Part shown: positions 1-6,536 of the stretch, piece after piece
Position numbering within the stretch: the first letter of the stretch is position 1
How the letters are laid out: every line of letters starts with the position of its first letter
Origin: Pseudorhodobacter antarcticus
GTDB lineage: Bacteria; Pseudomonadota; Alphaproteobacteria; Rhodobacterales; Rhodobacteraceae
Direction of reading: 5' to 3'
Assembly: GCA_945860375.1 (NCBI GenBank)
Contig: CAMAQR010000100.1
Coordinates: 1 to 8,021 of the forward strand
Length of the DNA stretch: 8,021 nt
Made by a program: the position numbers and the translations under genes
The notes under the pieces: model-generated
What the model was told of the DNA's origin: nothing
Seen by the model: the letters and a program-made list of their open reading frames with translations, nothing else
Databases searched by the model: none

Positions 1-1088
1 AGCGCCCCGCTCGCGATTTCGGAATGTTGGAAGCCCAGGTCTTGCGCGGCGGAGGCCAAGGCATCGATACAACTCTGATTGAAATGCTTTGGCGCGATTG
101 AGATACGCTCTGATACGGAAATGCCACAGCCCGCCTCGGCTGCGATGGCACGGCAAATCGCTTCGCATTCGTCCGCAAGTTGCGACAAAACTTTGGCATT
201 TGGGTGCCGCAAGTCGATGACCAACTGGGCTTCTCCCACTATTGTGCTGGGGCCATCGGTGGCGGTCGTAAGCCTGCCTACGCTAACGCGCGCGTCTTGG
301 CCAAATGCCCTGCCCGTTTCGTTCAGCGCGACCAGCATGCGCGCGGCTGTCAGTAGTGCGTCGTGGCGATGATCCAGCGGTGTCGTACCAGCATGGCCGT
401 CCATACCTGTCACCACGACATCCAGCCATTTCAACCCTTGAACCGAGGTGACAATGCCAACCTGATCACCCAAGGCCTCTAGCTGCGGCCCTTGTTCGAT
501 GTGTAACTCAAAAAAGGCCCCCATCGGGAAAGCGCCGGCGGCTTGCAACCCACACCACCCGCGCGTAGCAGCTTCTGCGATAAACGAGGTGCCTTCCGCA
601 TCCTGAATCGCGGCCAACCCCTCGTCCGTGATGGTGCCCACGAACCAGGATGAACCCATGAGCCCGGGGCCAAAGCGCACGCCCTCTTCGTTGGTCCAGT
701 TGATGACAGCGATAGGGGCCTCAGTTTCGATTCCGGCGTCGTTCAGGGTCTCGACCACCTCAAGGGCTGCTAGAACACCCGAAATTCCATCAAAGCGGCC
801 ACCATGGGGCTGGGTGTCCAGATGACTGCCAGCGGCGATGGGGGGCAGGGTGGGGTTACTGCCCGGACGCAAGGCAAACATATTGCCCGCAGCGTCGACT
901 TGCAGCGACATGCCAGCGGCGTGACACCATGAGGCAAAGAGGCTGCGCGCCTCGGCATCCTCGGCTGACATCGCAAGGCGGCAATTGCCGTCGCCTGGGA
1001 TGGCGCCGATCTTTGCCATTTCCATATGGCGCGACCAGAGTCTGTCGGCGTTGATGCGCAGATTGCCGTGTTGTTTGAGGTTGCTCAC
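1..1088 (-). CDS. hyuC: M20-family N-carbamoyl-amino-acid hydrolase (HyuC / ureidopropionase type), 3' end cut off
   Basis: Predicted cytosolic zinc-type amidohydrolase that splits an N-carbamoyl amino acid (or a related ureido acid) into amino acid, ammonia and CO2. I translated 362 residues from a GTG start, with the frame open to the left edge. Visible family motifs: GSHLDT (87-92, metal His89), GGRFDG (96-101, bridging Asp100), NWTNEEGVRF (130-139, catalytic/metal Glu134-Glu135), ELHIEQGP (194-201, His196), GHAGTTP (231-237) and IDLRHP (291-296), in the order expected for the hydantoinase/carbamoylase branch of M20. Members are usually near 410 residues, so roughly 50 are missing, including the last metal-binding His. 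The GTG overlaps the permease stop as GTGA, with a good ribosome site (GGAAGGAA) eight bases upstream, and no other start fits. The family assignment is firm. The exact substrate (L-carbamoyl amino acid, beta-ureidopropionate or allantoate) is open; the hyuAB neighbours favour carbamoyl amino acids. Confidence 0.88.
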   Translation of the reverse strand, partial: MSNLKQHGNLRINADRLWSRHMEMAKIGAIPGDGNCRLAMSAEDAEARSLFASWCHAAGMSLQVDAAGNMFALRPGSNPTLPPIAAGSHLDTQPHGGRFDGISGVLAALEVVETLNDAGIETEAPIAVINWTNEEGVRFGPGLMGSSWFVGTITDEGLAAIQDAEGTSFIAEAATRGWCGLQAAGAFPMGAFFELHIEQGPQLEALGDQVGIVTSVQGLKWLDVVVTGMDGHAGTTPLDHRHDALLTAARMLVALNETGRAFGQDARVSVGRLTTATDGPSTIVGEAQLVIDLRHPNAKVLSQLADECEAICRAIAAEAGCGISVSERISIAPKHFNQSCIDALASAAQDLGFQHSEIASGA

Positions 1089-2047
1089 AGATTGCGTTCC
1101 TTCCGTCCGCTGATCAATTGCGAGACCATGACGGCGACCACAAGGGCCCCGCCGTAAAACAGGTCTTGCACAAAGGTGCGGAACCCCAACACCGACAGGC
1201 CATTGATGCCCGTCACAAGAAAATAAACCGCTACCACAGAGCCCCAAGGGTTAAATCGCCCCGGATTGATGCAGGTGGCCCCCAGAAAAGCTGCGGCAAA
1301 GGCAGGCAGCAGTAGGGTCGTGCCGGAGCTCGGGTTGGCTGATCCGGTCGTGCCAGTGTAAATCAACCCTGCAATCGCCCCCATCACGCCAGACGCCACG
1401 AAAGACATCAGCCGCACCTTTCCGACCGGAATGCCTGTCAACCGCCCCACTTCTCGACCGCGCCCTGTGAACAGAAGTTGCTGGCCGAAGGCTGTGTAAG
1501 ACAAGACGTACCACATCATCGCCGCCAATCCGATGGCGTAATAAAAGGCTATGGGGATGCCCAAGAACCTTACGATGATCGACCATTGCATCAATCCGGG
1601 CGCTAAGCCGCCGATGGTCTGGCTGTCGCTGATCCAAAGCGTAATGCCGTGCAAAAAGGTGCCCACGCCAAGCGTCACGATTAGCGAATGCACGCGGAAA
1701 TACAGGGTCAGCGCGCCGTTGATTGCCCCCACAAGGGCCCCGGCGGCCAGAACAAGGGGGATGATGATCCACAAAGGCACGCCCATCTTGGCTGACAAGA
1801 TCGCCGTCAGCATCGACACAAAGGTCAGAACCTGAGCGATGGACAGATCGAAATCTCCCGCTGTCAGTGGCACGACAAGGCCCAGCGTTACGATGACGAG
1901 AACTGCCTGTGATCCGAAGATGGTCGAGAAATTCGACCATGTTAGAAAGGTATCGGGCCTGAGCGCCCCAAAAAGCAAGATCACGACGACCCAGACGATC
2001 ACCAAACCAAAACGTTCGACCTGAAAGGCAAGATTAGGCTGGCGCAT
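1085..2047 (-). CDS. ABC transporter permease, RbsC/XylH-like (BPD_transp_2 family)
   Basis: Inner-membrane channel subunit of a ribose/xylose-type importer, 320 residues, a normal length for the family. It probably works as a homodimer, since only one permease gene is present. Hydrophobic segments lie near residues 13-30, 45-64, 66-87, 91-117, 120-140, 164-184, 212-232, 246-262, 267-285 and 295-312. Family landmarks are PLTAGDFDLSIAQ (60-72), matching the GGIDLSVG region of RbsC; LIVTLGVGTFLHGI (122-135); the cytoplasmic loop TGRGREVGRLTGIPVGKVR (194-212) that contacts the ATPase; and a terminal GINGLSVLGF (280-289). The ATG start is preceded by a strong AGGAG ribosome site and lies inside the end of the ATPase gene (14-base overlap). 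GDFDLS in place of the usual GGIDLS is a mild deviation. Substrate specificity cannot be read from the permease. The context suggests a ureide or hydantoin, but a sugar or nucleoside-like ligand is possible. Confidence 0.93.
   Translation of the reverse strand: MRQPNLAFQVERFGLVIVWVVVILLFGALRPDTFLTWSNFSTIFGSQAVLVIVTLGLVVPLTAGDFDLSIAQVLTFVSMLTAILSAKMGVPLWIIIPLVLAAGALVGAINGALTLYFRVHSLIVTLGVGTFLHGITLWISDSQTIGGLAPGLMQWSIIVRFLGIPIAFYYAIGLAAMMWYVLSYTAFGQQLLFTGRGREVGRLTGIPVGKVRLMSFVASGVMGAIAGLIYTGTTGSANPSSGTTLLLPAFAAAFLGATCINPGRFNPWGSVVAVYFLVTGINGLSVLGFRTFVQDLFYGGALVVAVMVSQLISGRKERNL
1097..1104 (-). promoter_or_regulatory. Ribosome binding site of the M20 hydrolase gene
   Basis: The minus strand reads GGAAGGAA, then an eight-base spacer, then GTG at 1088. 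It lies inside the last codons of the permease gene. This supports the GTG start and means the hydrolase has its own initiation site as well as coupling through the GTGA overlap. Confidence 0.65.
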
Positions 2048-3584
2048 GGGTACGGTTCTCCTGATAGCAGGCGTGGGCGATGGCGGATTTTGTCACTTGG
2101 TCGCCCGCAAGCTCGGCTTTGATCCGGCCTCGGTCAAAGACCAGAACGCGGTGGGCTATGGTTTCAAGCTGTTCGAATTCCGATGTGGCGCAGATCACTG
2201 AGGTGCCGCTTTGGCACAGCTCGACGAGGCGGTCGTAAATCTCGCGCCGCGCCCCAACGTCGATGCCCTGCGTGGGTTCATCCAGAAGCACGAGACGCGG
2301 ACCCAGTTGCAGCCATTTGCCCAAGACCAGCTTTTGCTGGTTGCCCCCCGAAAGCTCCGAGGCGGGTTGGCGGGGGCGATCTGCCTTGACGGCAAAGCGA
2401 GCCATGATGGCGGCGGTGATCTCGGCCAGCTGGCCTTGGTTCAGCCAAAGGGCACTGAGGCTGCGCCCCAGTAATGGCAGCGTGGCGTTTTCAGTCAAGG
2501 ACAGATCCAGCGCAAGACCCGCGCGCTGCCGGTCCGCGGGGATCATGGCGATCCCTGCCTGCAAAGCGCCAGAAGGGGTCATGCGGGTCAGGTCGTGCGC
2601 TGCGGGGGGCAAGTGCAAGCACCCTGTTCCCGCCTGCGTGGCCCCAGACACAAGATAGGGCACCTCGTCATAGCCAGAGCCGATCAGGCCGGTCAGGCCC
2701 AGAATCTCGCCGGGGCCAACGGTAAAGGAGATATCGCGGACGATCTGCCCAGACAGGTGTTCAACGCGAACGGCAGCGGTTGCAGAGGGGCTGTAGCCCC
2801 CGATCATGCGCTCGGTCGTCATAGCCCGACCGACGATGCTGGACACGATTTCGGCGCGCGGCGTTGTGGCGGTCTTGAAGCTGCCGATAACTGCGCCGTC
2901 GCGCAGCACGGTGGCGCGGTCGGTGATTTCCATCACCTCGTCAATGTCGTGGCTGACGAAGATGATGCTGACGCCGGTGGCAGTCAGGCGGCGCATCGTG
3001 GCAAAAAGCACGCGCACATCCTCGATTGGTAGGAAAGGGGTTGGTTCGTCCAGCACCAGAACGCCGCTCACGCCATGGGTGCTGCGACCTTGCACACGGT
3101 CGGCGGCTCGCACGATGGCAAGTTGGGCGCGCTGTACGGGGGATAGGGCGCTGACAGGGCCATAAGGATCAAGTGATAGATCGTTTTCGGTAAACAGGCG
3201 GCGGGCGCGGGCGGCCTCGGCCACCCAGTTGATCGCAAAAGGGTTTAAGCGGTCATAATCGCCGGCGATCAGGTTTTCCAACACCGACGCATCGGCTAAG
3301 AGGCCAAGGTTTTGGTGCACAAAGGCCAACCCATAGCTTTCGCTTTTCCCTAGGGGGATCGGCAGGGCTATGGGCTGGCCGTCGATTTCAAGGGTACCCT
3401 GATCGGGCGCGTGAAAGCCCGACAGGATTTTGATTAGCGTCGATTTGCCCGACCCGTTTTTACCCAGAAGCCCATGGATTTCCCCCGGCATCACGGTCAG
3501 GTCCGCGCGCGACAGCGCGCGGACCCCTCCGAAAGCCTTGGTCAGACCGTGGATCGCCAGGCGAGGGGCGGGCTGCGCTGTCAC
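2034..3584 (-). CDS. Sugar-type ABC transporter ATPase with two nucleotide-binding domains (RbsA/MglA-like)
   Basis: Cytoplasmic ATP-hydrolysing subunit that powers the importer, 516 residues with two fused ABC domains, the usual RbsA size. Domain 1 (about 8-255) has Walker A GKNGSGKST (41-49), Q-loop Gln91 (HQNLGL), Walker B VLVLDEPT (175-182) and H-loop His212 (FVSHDIDEV). Its signature position reads LSPVQRAQLAI (147-157), without the glycine of the family. Domain 2 (about 272-505) has a degenerate Walker A, GLIGSGYDE (299-307), as is normal in this family, a canonical signature LSGGNQQKLVLGKWL (411-425) and Walker B LVLLDEPTQGIDVGAR (431-446); the H-loop histidine is replaced (CATSEFEQ). 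The start is GTG. An in-frame TGA lies immediately before it, and the next internal ATG would delete part of domain 1, so GTG is the only plausible start. The GTG overlaps the stop of the binding-protein gene (GTGA), and no clear ribosome site precedes it, so translation probably depends on coupling. Family assignment is secure; the substrate is not. Confidence 0.95.
   Translation of the reverse strand: MTAQPAPRLAIHGLTKAFGGVRALSRADLTVMPGEIHGLLGKNGSGKSTLIKILSGFHAPDQGTLEIDGQPIALPIPLGKSESYGLAFVHQNLGLLADASVLENLIAGDYDRLNPFAINWVAEAARARRLFTENDLSLDPYGPVSALSPVQRAQLAIVRAADRVQGRSTHGVSGVLVLDEPTPFLPIEDVRVLFATMRRLTATGVSIIFVSHDIDEVMEITDRATVLRDGAVIGSFKTATTPRAEIVSSIVGRAMTTERMIGGYSPSATAAVRVEHLSGQIVRDISFTVGPGEILGLTGLIGSGYDEVPYLVSGATQAGTGCLHLPPAAHDLTRMTPSGALQAGIAMIPADRQRAGLALDLSLTENATLPLLGRSLSALWLNQGQLAEITAAIMARFAVKADRPRQPASELSGGNQQKLVLGKWLQLGPRLVLLDEPTQGIDVGARREIYDRLVELCQSGTSVICATSEFEQLETIAHRVLVFDRGRIKAELAGDQVTKSAIAHACYQENRTHAPA
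2056..2062 (-). promoter_or_regulatory. Ribosome binding site of the permease gene
   Basis: The minus strand reads AGGAGAA eight bases before the ATG at 2047, inside the ATPase coding region. It is the best Shine-Dalgarno match in the operon and fixes the permease start. Confidence 0.7.
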
Positions 3585-4687
3585 TCAGCCAGCATCCACA
3601 GGTCTTTGAAGCCAGCCTGATAGGCATCGCCATAACCCATCGCTGGATCAGCGGGCGTGCCCACATCGGCGATGTTCTCGGCGCTGAACACCCGCAGCGG
3701 CACTTTGCTGTCGCGGATGGCTTCTTGACCGCAAAGCAGCCGCATTTCGGCATCGAGCATGGCGTGGGCGATCCAGTCAAGGTTTTCGCCGATGTCCATT
3801 TCAATCGACCCGTCGCGGATCATATCGAGCGCAAAGGGCGTGCCGTTGAACGTGGCGACCTTAACGGCATCGCCCTTGCCCGCGATGGCGATGGCGGGGG
3901 TGACGAAGGTTGACATGCTGTCGTAGATCGGGATGACATAGTTCAACTCGGCATTGGATTGCAGCGCACCCGCAACCGTCGGCTGGATCTTCGTGGCCCA
4001 GTCGATGATCGGAATGTTCACAATCTCGAACTTGCAGTCGGGGCAGTTGGTCGCGAAGGCTTCGGTAAGGCCCGACACGATGGAATCGGTGGAAAGCGCC
4101 TCGTTCGAGACGAGAACCAGCGCGTTGACCTTGCCGCCCGTCTTGGAGATGGTCCAGTTCGCCATCAACTCGCCCGCTTTCTTATAGTCGATCGCGGTGG
4201 CAGCATCGACACCGGCAGGAGGGTCTTGCTCTAATCCGGTCAGGTGCGAGGTCACTACCTTGAGCCCTGCGGCTTGAGCAGCAGCCACTTGTGGTTCAAA
4301 GAAGCGGGGATCGGCGCCGGCCAGCAGGCTGACTAGGTTGAAGCCGTTGTTCGAAGCATGTTCAATCCCTTGGATCCACTGCGTCGGATCGCCCTGATTT
4401 TCCCAAACCATGTGCTCAAAACCGATCTTGGCGGCAATCTCGTTTTTGTGGTCCGCGATGATTTTGATGAAGGGAATAGAGCTGGAGGCGGGGATCGTGA
4501 AGATCTTTTTGTCAGCCATACAGGCCTTGGCGTCAAAGGCTGGGCCGGGGGCGGTGAAGGTTGGCAAACCGCTGTAGCTGGCGATGGCGGCGGTTGCCGC
4601 GGCCACGCCGTCCTCGGCCCACGCGGCCGAGAATGATGCAAGTCCGAGCGCCGCTGCAAGCGACGTTGTACGAAGAAGCGATGTCAT
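3581..4687 (-). CDS. Periplasmic sugar-type substrate-binding protein (RbsB / Peripla_BP_4-like)
   Basis: Secreted ligand receptor of the importer, 368 residues from the ATG at 4687. The signal peptide has an Arg at residue 6, a hydrophobic core LAAALGLASF (10-19) and an AWA cleavage site after residue 24. A spacer of about 35 residues with YSGLPTFTAPGPAFDA (38-53) precedes the first strand KKIFTIPASSSIPF (60-73), which is typical of a branch of RbsB-like proteins. Then come the domain 1 region WENQGDPTQWIQGIEHA (95-111), the hinge/domain 2 region ALVLVSNEALSTDSIVSGL (189-207) and IPIYDSMSTFVTPAI (252-266), and the ligand-site region VATFNGTPFALDMI (277-290). A CPDC pair (215-218) plus Cys56 and Cys319 could form disulfides. 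A longer reading from a TTG at 4696 is open, but the AGGGA ribosome site abuts that TTG and sits nine bases from the ATG, so the ATG is preferred. It heads the transporter block after a 73-base gap from hyuB. Its ligand is unknown; a hydantoin or ureide is inferred from the flanking enzymes. Confidence 0.92.
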   Translation of the reverse strand: MTSLLRTTSLAAALGLASFSAAWAEDGVAAATAAIASYSGLPTFTAPGPAFDAKACMADKKIFTIPASSSIPFIKIIADHKNEIAAKIGFEHMVWENQGDPTQWIQGIEHASNNGFNLVSLLAGADPRFFEPQVAAAQAAGLKVVTSHLTGLEQDPPAGVDAATAIDYKKAGELMANWTISKTGGKVNALVLVSNEALSTDSIVSGLTEAFATNCPDCKFEIVNIPIIDWATKIQPTVAGALQSNAELNYVIPIYDSMSTFVTPAIAIAGKGDAVKVATFNGTPFALDMIRDGSIEMDIGENLDWIAHAMLDAEMRLLCGQEAIRDSKVPLRVFSAENIADVGTPADPAMGYGDAYQAGFKDLWMLAE

Positions 4688-4691
4688 GTCG

Positions 4692-4707
4692 TTCAATCCC
4701 TATTGAA
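4692..4707. repeat. Perfect 6-4-6 inverted repeat enclosing the ribosome site of the binding-protein gene
   Basis: On the minus strand TTCAAT-AGGG-ATTGAA can fold into a six-pair stem with the Shine-Dalgarno core AGGG as the loop. One more C-G pair is possible beyond a mismatch. The stem is AU-rich and so weak, but it lies in the only real intergenic gap of the operon (4688-4760, 73 bases). It could modulate transporter translation relative to hyuAB, serve as a small protein-binding palindrome, or be chance. The rest of the gap holds a four-pair GACT-GAA-AGTC hairpin and no clear promoter or terminator. Confidence 0.45.
4697..4701 (-). promoter_or_regulatory. Ribosome binding site deciding the start of the binding-protein gene
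   Basis: The minus strand reads AGGGA, directly followed by TTG (4696) and, after nine bases in all, ATG (4687). Zero spacing to TTG is not workable and nine bases to ATG is good, so this site favours the ATG. AGGG also forms the loop of a perfect inverted repeat. Confidence 0.6.
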
Positions 4708-4760
4708 TGCGGCCATGTTAAAGATGACCCGGTGGAAGGTGGACTTTCAGTCTTCGGTCT

Positions 4761-6521
4761 TCATGCCTTTTGCCCGCGCAGAGCCTGCGTTGCCGCAAGA
4801 TCCAGTCGGGTGTCGTTCACAATGACGCCATAGGCCGCCCGCGCCATATCAGCGTCAAGCAGTCCGTCCAGCACATCATCCAGAACATCTTCTGGCGCCC
4901 GCAACATCGGGTCGCCGTAACCGCCCCCACAGGGCCCGTAAGCTGTGATCCGGTCGCCCTTTGCGAGATGGCGGTACGGGATTTTGGAGGGCAGGTTTTC
5001 CATGCTGCCGTCAAGATGACTGAGTTCCACCTTGGCAGGCGATCCGTCGGAACCGCCGATGAAGCCCCAAGGATTAAAGCGTTGGCCATCCCCCTCAACC
5101 GAAACTGCGCCATCTTGCAACAGTTCGAAAGCCCGGATTGAACCTATGCCACCCCGCCATTGGCCAGGGCCCGCAACATTCTCGCGCAGTTCATAATTCA
5201 GAACCCTCAGGGGCAGGTGGCTTTCGATATCCTCGACCGGATTGTTGCGAGTGTTGGCGTAAAGCGTGTCCACCGCATCCATCCCGTCTTTGCCGTAACG
5301 GCCGCCGTAAGCGCCCTCCATGATCTCCATATGGACCCAAGGATTGCCGTTCGAGACTCCGGAAAAGGCCATAACCCGCAAGTTGCCAATGCCCGCGCTG
5401 ACCTGACGGGGAACGGCGGGAGCTATGGCTTTCATTACGGTATCGGCCAGCGCATTCCCGGGGCAGAAGCGGGCGATGACAGGGGCTGGGAAGATCGGGT
5501 TGGCCAGACAGCCTTTGGGCGCAAAGATCGTAATCGGGCGGGTCAGGCCGCTGTTTTGCGGAATATTGCCGTAAACCTCGCTGTCCAACAGGATCGAGCG
5601 CAGCGTAAGCCATACCGCGCAATCCACTGTGCCCACGAAGGGCATGTTGATCGGCTTGTTGGGGGTTTGCGGTGCCGTGCCCGTCAGATCGACGTGGATG
5701 TTAGAGCCTTTGATCGTCAGCGTCGCCTCGATCGGCAGTTCCTTCAGCGCGGGGTCAGCACTGTCAAGATAGCCGTCGATATAGGTGCGCGCGTTATAAA
5801 CGCCGTCCGGAATGGCCGAGATAGCATCGCGCATCAGCTTTTCAGAGTAATCGAGCAGGTCCTCGTAAGCGCCCGTCACGGTGTCCAGCCCGTATTGGTC
5901 CAAAAGCTGGGCATAACGGTCAGCCCCGATGCGGGCAGCGGCGACCTGCGCTTCCATATCGCCCACCACAAGATCGGCGATACGGATGTTGGAGCGCAGG
6001 ATCTGCCAAACGGGCTCCACCTTGCGGCCCGCCTCATAGACGCGGATCGCTTTGAATTGCAGGCCTTCTGCGTAGGCGTCGACCGCGTCGACAATGCCGC
6101 AACTGCCTGGCGTCAGCGCGCCAATGTCCAGGTGGTGGGCCGTTGTCACCGAAAAGCCCGCCAGCGCGCCCTTATGAAAGATCGGCACAGCAAAGCCCAC
6201 GTCAGGCCCATGCGAGGCCCCGCCGTAAGCGTCGTTGTGCATAAAGACATCGCCGGGGTTCACGGTATCGCCACGCTTTGAAAGCTCGCGCATTATGCCT
6301 TCGATATAGCCTGGTATAGGCCCGGATTGCAGCGGGGTCGACATGGTGCATTCGCACAATTGTCGCCCGGTGGCATCGGTCAGGGCAGCGCCAAAATCCT
6401 CGCTTTCGCGGATGATGCTAGAATAGCTCATCCGCATCAGCTTGTGGCCCATCTCGATTGCAATGTTTTCCAAGGCACCGTGGATAACGGCGGCCAGAAA
6501 AGGATCTACGCGGGTTTTCAT
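4761..6521 (-). CDS. hyuB: Hydantoinase/oxoprolinase subunit B (HyuB type)
   Basis: Cytosolic partner of HyuA. In this family the two subunits open a five-membered ring (hydantoin, N-methylhydantoin, 5-oxoproline) with ATP hydrolysis. It is 586 residues, close to the usual separate HyuB, and complete. Motifs seen: the N-terminal block ALENIAIEMGHKLMRMSYS (16-34), ESEDFGAALTDATG (39-52), NDAYGGASHGPD (96-107), the HHLDIG motif (129-134) that is probably a metal site, LRSNIRIADLVVGDMEAQ (175-192), the central DLTGTAPQTPNKPIN (278-292), the late block LRENVAGPGQWRGGIGSIR (445-463), EGDGQRFNPWG (476-486) and GPCGGGYGDP (529-538). The ATG at 6521 matches the family N-terminus and follows a weak GGGGG ribosome site by eight bases; hyuA ends 15 bases upstream. 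The family's usual IPVHLG stretch reads STPLQSG here (61-67). The adjoining carbamoylase favours a hydantoinase over 5-oxoprolinase, acetone carboxylase or caprolactamase roles, but substrate is inferred only. Confidence 0.92.
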   Translation of the reverse strand: MKTRVDPFLAAVIHGALENIAIEMGHKLMRMSYSSIIRESEDFGAALTDATGRQLCECTMSTPLQSGPIPGYIEGIMRELSKRGDTVNPGDVFMHNDAYGGASHGPDVGFAVPIFHKGALAGFSVTTAHHLDIGALTPGSCGIVDAVDAYAEGLQFKAIRVYEAGRKVEPVWQILRSNIRIADLVVGDMEAQVAAARIGADRYAQLLDQYGLDTVTGAYEDLLDYSEKLMRDAISAIPDGVYNARTYIDGYLDSADPALKELPIEATLTIKGSNIHVDLTGTAPQTPNKPINMPFVGTVDCAVWLTLRSILLDSEVYGNIPQNSGLTRPITIFAPKGCLANPIFPAPVIARFCPGNALADTVMKAIAPAVPRQVSAGIGNLRVMAFSGVSNGNPWVHMEIMEGAYGGRYGKDGMDAVDTLYANTRNNPVEDIESHLPLRVLNYELRENVAGPGQWRGGIGSIRAFELLQDGAVSVEGDGQRFNPWGFIGGSDGSPAKVELSHLDGSMENLPSKIPYRHLAKGDRITAYGPCGGGYGDPMLRAPEDVLDDVLDGLLDADMARAAYGVIVNDTRLDLAATQALRGQKA

Positions 6522-6536
6522 TTTGCCAGCCCCCGA

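Noticed and set aside
479..976. Short minus-strand open frames (479-673 and 770-976) and a plus-strand frame at 79-372 in the left 1.1 kb
   Set aside because: The region is fully covered by the M20 hydrolase frame starting at GTG 1088, which shows all expected motifs and runs off the edge.
1251..1940. A 229-codon minus-strand frame inside the permease gene
   Set aside because: Out of frame with a clear membrane permease; the translation is hydrophilic, Arg/His rich and matches nothing I recognise.
4739..4756. Possible terminator hairpin (GACT-GAA-AGTC) after hyuB
   Set aside because: Only four stem pairs and no run of T residues after it; not credible as an intrinsic terminator.
1240..5085. 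Shared residues RFNPWG in the permease (265-270) and in HyuB (481-486), with similar DNA
   Set aside because: Only six residues in unrelated folds, each in its own family context; most likely coincidence, not a repeat or recombination trace.
5160..6281. A 373-codon open frame on the plus strand opposite hyuB
   Set aside because: It lies wholly antisense to a gene with strong family motifs, has no recognisable domain and is Arg/His/Gln rich, as expected for the complement of GC-rich coding sequence.
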